NCBI RefSeq assembly: GCF_037975245.1
Contig: NC_092567.1
Span: forward strand, 23,526,376 to 23,590,375
Length of the DNA stretch: 64,000 nt
From: Apostichopus japonicus
Lineage: Eukaryota > Echinodermata > Holothuroidea > Aspidochirotida > Stichopodidae
Direction: 5' to 3'
Part shown: positions 58,972 through 64,000 of the stretch, piece after piece
Position numbering within the stretch: position 1 is the stretch's first letter
How the letters are laid out: each line of letters opens with the position of its first letter
Made by a program: the position numbers and the translations under genes
The notes under the pieces: generated by a model
What the model was told of the DNA's origin: nothing
Seen by the model: the letters and a program-made list of their open reading frames with translations, nothing else
Database searches by the model: none

Positions 58972-60628
58972 GAGTTTGCTAGTATCGGATTCTGATTGGT
59001 GGTTTTGTAACGTTTTATCGAATCCAATTTATGAAAATCACGGTATTGGGTTCGACATACAGTAGAATCTCAGAGTAAACAAACGCCAAGCTTCGTTACC
59101 TTGGCAACTATGATCATCTTAAAGAGGACTGCTTAAATTTTTGAGGTTGAAAAAAATTAACATATTGTATATCATTTTTAGTTAATAGTCTCCCACGGGC
59201 AATTTAATCCTCCCCCAGAGTAATTAGCCCCTCCCCAACCCCTCCTGGCCTTGTTAACAACGGTCGTGTTTAAGAGGTCTTACATTCTAGGCTGAGAAAT
59301 CAGGATCCATAATATATTGGATTGAGGTAATCGAAATGGTCCCACATACTAGCATCTCAAACTTGATACATTTACAAAATGAATTTCCAGAATGTTTGGA
59401 CCATCCATCCCAGACCACTAGAAGTGTTTAATTAAACAACCAGTTGTACATAAGTGGCTTGTAATGGCTATCTGGAATATATTAGGATAATACAAATCAC
59501 CTTACCACCATGCGACATATTTACTATCACCATAATACTATTTTATTCAAAAGAAAAACAACATATTTTACAAAATCGCAGTGATAGTTTTACTGGACAC
59601 CTTTTTTTAGCGTTGTTTACGTAGTTTAGGAGTGACCCTAGCAGTACGCGGGTGAATGGCATAAGTATTGGGCTTATATGTAAATATGTTAACTTACTAT
59701 GTACTAGATTAATACATTAATGGTTAATGAAGTTAACATATTTCATGTTAATATAGCAGACTGGTTATGTGTGTTAATTTAGACAGATTGACCGACGCTT
59801 TCGGTATGACGTCTGCGCAGTGCTACTTGCTTACTTTCACATACAATTCATAGTACTTCAACGTAAATTGACTTGACTTTTTCTTATTCATATATTCTAT
59901 GTTCGTTTTTTATCCGTGTCTAAGAATTGTTTTATAAGGCGCGGATACAGGGGTAGGATAGGGGTATACATCCCATCTCCTCCCCTCCACACACGAAAAT
60001 TAAAAGTAGTTATTAGTACAACCTTGCGTGTAAACCTAATTATAGACCTAATTTATATTCTAAATATGCCTCAGCAATTGAAACTTAAAAGCTTAATTTT
60101 CCCGGGCGGGGGGGGGGGGGAGAGATACCCTTGACTCCCTATATAGGAGTGAGCTTTAAAAAGGCCAGGTTCGCCCCCTTTATATAAAATTCAAAATCCG
60201 TCCTGATAATTGCTTCTGAACATGGCTAAAACTAACAACTGTTCCGTTCTTTCTCAAGTGATACCCCATCAACAATCTGAAATCATTTTAAATCATATAA
60301 TGCTATTAAACAAGAAAACATGCTTAAGAAATATTTGTTGTTGAGTTGACAAGCAGTATCCAAATGCTAAATATAAAGTGACAAATGTATTCATGAACAG
60401 AAATAAAAGACCAAATACACAAAACAAGTTTTATGAATCAATATTTTATGTGAAGCAAATACAACTTGGCATGATATCACACCATGAACACAAAATGGAA
60501 TGTTGTAATAATAACTTATGTAAAACGTGAGTTGAAACATAGAACAATATAATCTTATTTACAATGTCTTTAAATATACAGAATCTTCTAATATCAACTC
60601 TCTTTTTCTCTTTTTCCTTGTGTCTCTA
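58972..60628 (+). other. 3' UTR and intergenic space
   Basis: Follows the stop of exon B. A candidate AATAAA is at 60402-60407. A repeat-like segment at 59938-60205 starts GGCGCGGATACAGGGG and has a G-run at 60107-60120, but its ends do not pair cleanly and no duplication was found. Frames here are not coding. Confidence 0.5.
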
Positions 60629-62083
60629 TTTATTTTTTTCTTTCATTTTTTGTATTTTGTTGTGCTAATTTTGCTAAGGCACCTCTGGAAGTCTGTCACA
60701 GTTGACATTCTGAGTAATAAATAACTTTAACTTTCATAAATATTTGCAAACTTGTGCAATGCTGTGAACTATGACATATATTAAATTTTTCTTACATTAG
60801 ATACTTTTGATAATTTATCAAATTAAAGCAATAAGTATAATTTCGAAGACCTTTTAAGAAAGTTACTTCTTATTCTGATGAAATTAATCCACCTAGTCAT
60901 TTGAGTGATCACATTCTCTTGGCATTTACAGGCCAAAAGTTTAAACTTTATCCATGCCATAGGGAACATTGCTCTCTACAAACGCAGAGATGATCCCTGA
61001 TTCTGACAGACCTGCGAATATCGAATAAGGTTTAACAAGTTTGATTCAGGGTTGCTTGTTCAAGCATGGTCTCTCTTCATATTAACATTTCTAGGTTTTT
61101 GGGTCCAGGTCAAACTTGTTTTTATACTACAGGTGTGATTCACAGCTGTGTGTTGAACTAAGAGATCTGTGTTTGATCTTGATCAATGGTAAACAGGCTC
61201 TAAATGATTCTACTAAAATAAGGTACTAGTTTCACTGATCCATTCGCAAGATGCACTGTCTTTCATCCTTTAAATTGTTCAGTATTTTGTTTTAGCAAAT
61301 AACTATATGGAAAGATACTGAACAATCCAATAATATGATTTGGTAGCGAGGGAAATGTATGGTTAGATAGTACACCGTAAAATGTAGGAAGGCAGAAAGA
61401 TAACCTAGAACACTATGTATTATAACTGCATCAAGTTACACTGTTTGAGTACCTTATACATCATTCTTCTAATTTGTTATTTAATGGAAAATTAGGAGTC
61501 AATCTTTTTCCATTTCTTTTTTGAAACAAAAGTAATTTGACTAGAAAACAATCAACGAGAATGTGAACCTTTTTTGTTTATGATGACTGAGGAATACAAT
61601 TCAAGAAGTATTATTCAGGTATATACCACTCACTTTAAAAGTACAAGAGCAGGGAGCGATCTGCTCATTATTTTTGGATTCAACATCAAAGTAGGATGAT
61701 AATTTTCTCAAGTTTCTGCTCAAACCATAGCAGCCATTGAACAGTTAAAATTCCTATCTGAAGGCTTTAACCTTATTACAATATTTTAAACAAAACTTAA
61801 CTGAAGATGACAAATAAAAAGTTAACTGTTTAAATGTGCTAACATCATTCATGAGTGCTGCGTACTTTAGAACATAACAGTGGCTCAGACTAAAAGTGAA
61901 ATGAGTTCCTAAGAACAGAACAGTTTCATCTTCACACGATCAAATACTCTACATCTCTTTAAAAATGTTGAAAAAATACCAATGTTGTCTTGGTTACCCT
62001 TCTTGCATATTTCTTGCATGTAATAAATGATATATTAAAATGCTTTCTGAAAGTATATAAAATTCAAATGACAAGAACCAAAA
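60629..62083 (-). other. Probable 3' UTR of the converging minus-strand gene
   Basis: AT-rich sequence downstream of the minus-strand stop at 62084. TTTATT at 60629-60634 is an AATAAA signal on the minus strand, which would give a 3' UTR of about 1.45 kb. No other coding signal. Confidence 0.4.
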
Positions 62084-62179
62084 CTACACAACCACTGGCT
62101 TTGACACTGAACTAGCCTTACGCCTCTTTCTACCTTTCTGGGAACCAGTTTCCTGGCTATCACTGATTTCAAAGTCATT
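62084..62179 (-). CDS. Last coding exon of a basic, probably nuclear protein
   Basis: On the minus strand the acceptor TTTTCTTTACAG opens 31 codons from NDFEISDSQETGSQ to VSKPVVV and a TAG stop. KGRKRRK in the middle is a good nuclear-localisation candidate, flanked by Ser-rich sequence. In phase 0 it joins the exon at 63181-63243. Identity is unknown. A longer overlapping frame (62035-62217) is a shadow that ignores the splice site. Confidence 0.5.
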   Translation of the reverse strand, partial: NDFEISDSQETGSQKGRKRRKASSVSKPVVV

Positions 62180-62227
62180 CTGTAAAGAAAAAGAATGAAG
62201 AATGACAAAACACACACACACAGAAAA

Positions 62228-62330
62228 CAATAATAATAATAACAATATTTAGATTAATAAAGCGCAGATTTATGTAACGATAACTGTCTCAAGGCGCATC
62301 ACTATACTACCCTGGTCAACAATAACCTGT
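62228..62330. repeat. Interspersed-repeat fragment with AAT run
   Basis: AATAATAATAAC is followed by TTAATAAAGCGCAGATTT and AACTGTCTCAAGGCGC, a style common to interspersed repeats of marine invertebrates. It lies in the intron of the minus-strand gene. Its limits are approximate. Confidence 0.45.
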
Positions 62331-63180
62331 CAAACATAGAGACAATCCATCCACATGGCAGCAGCTAAACAGCACCCAGCTCACAATTTATCTCACAGAT
62401 TATTATCACAATTAGTAATGATCAATTGTTCACATGTTCTCAGAAAGTAACTTAAAGTTGTCCAGAATGTAAGTTTTATTTAAAGCTATGGAGTATTTCT
62501 CTAAATAAGATTGCAACCAATCCAAGATACTCTCCCAGATTTCCTTTACTAATCAAAGTTAATGAGCAAGTCATTAATGATTCCATTTAGTTATTGAAAT
62601 TTCATATTAGCAATTTAATAACATAGTGAATGAAAAAGTAAAAATTTTGGATATTTAAGTTACATTAAGGGAAACTAAAGAATTTAATATAACAACCTAA
62701 ATTATGATGAGATTCCAATATCAAATGGCACTGAATTTAACCCAACTCTACCCAAACCTGCTTCAATCCTTTTATATTGCTTGTTCAATTACACAGAAGA
62801 AGACACTCTGATAATTGAAATGTAGTTTAACTAATCTGTACTAGCTGTAAATACTGACAAAAATTCAAAACAAGCAAATATGCTGGATGAGTTTGCACTA
62901 CTGTTCCTGTTAAGGATATCTATTATTGATGGCTTATATTCTTTGCAGGATGCAAGAGAAGCCACAGTTGGTACTTTGATTGCAGTTAAAAGTACCAAAA
63001 CTAATCTGTTTTTTGTGGATGAAAATTATGATAAAATTATCTAAAGAGACTAAAGAGACCACTGCAGGTGTTCTTATTTAGTCTGTGTAATAACCACTAT
63101 TACGACTCTCCTACAGCCAATGAATATTACTGCAGAGCGCTTACAGGACTGATACAACATAGCAAAGCTGGAAATCTCAC

Positions 63181-63243
63181 CCCACTTATGGATGCTCTCT
63201 TCCTTGATTTCTGTTTCTTTGAGTTTACTGGTTTTATCGGCAG
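63181..63243 (-). CDS. Penultimate coding exon of the same minus-strand gene
   Basis: The acceptor TTATTCTCTCCAG opens 63 nt ending AGTGGG, then donor GTGAGA. In phase 0 it encodes 21 residues with KKQKSRKRAS, a second basic cluster like that of the last exon. Another frame (ADKTSK...) is also open, so the frame rests on joining well to 62179. More exons must lie beyond 64000. Confidence 0.42.
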
Positions 63244-64000
63244 CTGGAGAGAATAATACATCACACGTCAGACTTATTTAAAATGGTGATTGTAAACAGA
63301 AATATAGTATGTATCGCTGCATATCATTTACTAGACCACTGTTGCTCCTGAATCTACCATCAGGATTTTAACTCAAGCCATAAACATAACATTTTATTCA
63401 ATGGCAGTTTACAAGCAACTTTTAAATCCTCAAAACTGGACTGATATTTGTAACTGCACACAACAGGTTCATAATTCAGTGTATTTAGAGTTTTGTGGGA
63501 AATTAGCGTAGTCACTTTCCACCAAGTAATTTAGAATTATCGGCATAGAACGGACAACTCTGTTTTATCTTTACAGTGTCGAACATTTGGTTTACATGAA
63601 AAACTCTTGACACAAGATCTCAGGCAAAAGCCAAAGATGTATCACAGGGTAGGCCGTAGGCCTATAGGAAATATTTTATATTTAATGCAAGCATCACACT
63701 TTGCAGTCAAATGAAACAAACAGAATCAAAACAATAGTCCAAGGCACATGAGTGAGAAACATCCTGAGTGTCAAAACAGCATCGTTCAAACAGGTGTGAC
63801 AATCAGTTTGAGGGTAGTGAAAATAAGGGCATCGTACATTTTCTTGGAATGGTAGAGAGTGCTGCTCTTTGATACGAAACAAGCTCTAATTTTGACTGAA
63901 TTTCAACCCTGTTGGAAATATCTTCTATTTACAGCTAAAGACTGACTAAAAACAGAGCAAAAAACAAGACAAAATAATTAAAACTTTTAAATGCAGCATT
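63244..64000. other. No further exon recognised
   Basis: A minus-strand frame at 63694-63882 lacks splice support. The segment is probably intron of the minus-strand gene. Confidence 0.4.

Noticed and set aside
59938..60205. Another hAT-like element starting GGCGCGGATACAGGGG
   Set aside because: The candidate right end matches poorly and no 8-bp flanking duplication was found.

Overview
The window looks like nuclear DNA of a marine invertebrate animal. It is AT-rich and intron-rich, has GT-AG splice sites, and is full of short DNA transposons, tRNA-derived SINE-like repeats, satellites and TA microsatellites. An echinoderm or other non-vertebrate deuterostome fits best, but this is an inference from gene structure and repeat style. 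No sequence search was possible. There is no sign of bacterial operons, CRISPR arrays or rRNA.

Layout. 1-1005 is the edge of a satellite array in reverse orientation. 1006-2290 holds smaller duplicated modules. 2704-3366 is a foldback transposon with an exact 8-bp target-site duplication. 4969-8321 is a nest of short hAT-like elements, three deep. 10152-26790 is a forward array of about 20 satellite monomers (about 785 bp each) with a 5-monomer higher-order repeat of about 3.91 kb. 26.8-38 kb is sparse: two uncertain minus-strand exons (26948-27017, 27610-27724), a 1.69-kb hAT-like element (33470-35154), a 47-bp minisatellite (35211-36190), a tRNA-derived SINE (36749-36985) and a convincing signal-peptide exon on the minus strand (37289-37349). 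38-47 kb is mostly non-coding, with a 38-40-bp minisatellite, a 251-bp tandem duplication, a perfect hairpin and a second tRNA-like SINE.

The one gene that can be read in full is a tetraspanin on the plus strand. It has seven coding exons from 47484 to 58971, and every coding junction is phase 0. It appears to have two alternative last exons. One gives a standard 242-residue protein with a short tail. The other gives a 344-residue protein with a long basic, then proline-rich cytoplasmic tail that contains a PTAP motif. Its 5.8-kb first intron carries two hAT-like elements, one inside the other.

At the right edge, the last two exons of a minus-strand gene (62084-62179, 63181-63243) encode a basic, probably nuclear C-terminus. 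This gene converges on the tetraspanin.

The most unusual pattern is a set of six hAT-like elements whose terminal repeats differ but which share one layout: a G-run/C-run hairpin just inside one end and a conserved core of about 90 bp toward the other. No transposase is encoded here, so they would all depend on an enzyme supplied from elsewhere.
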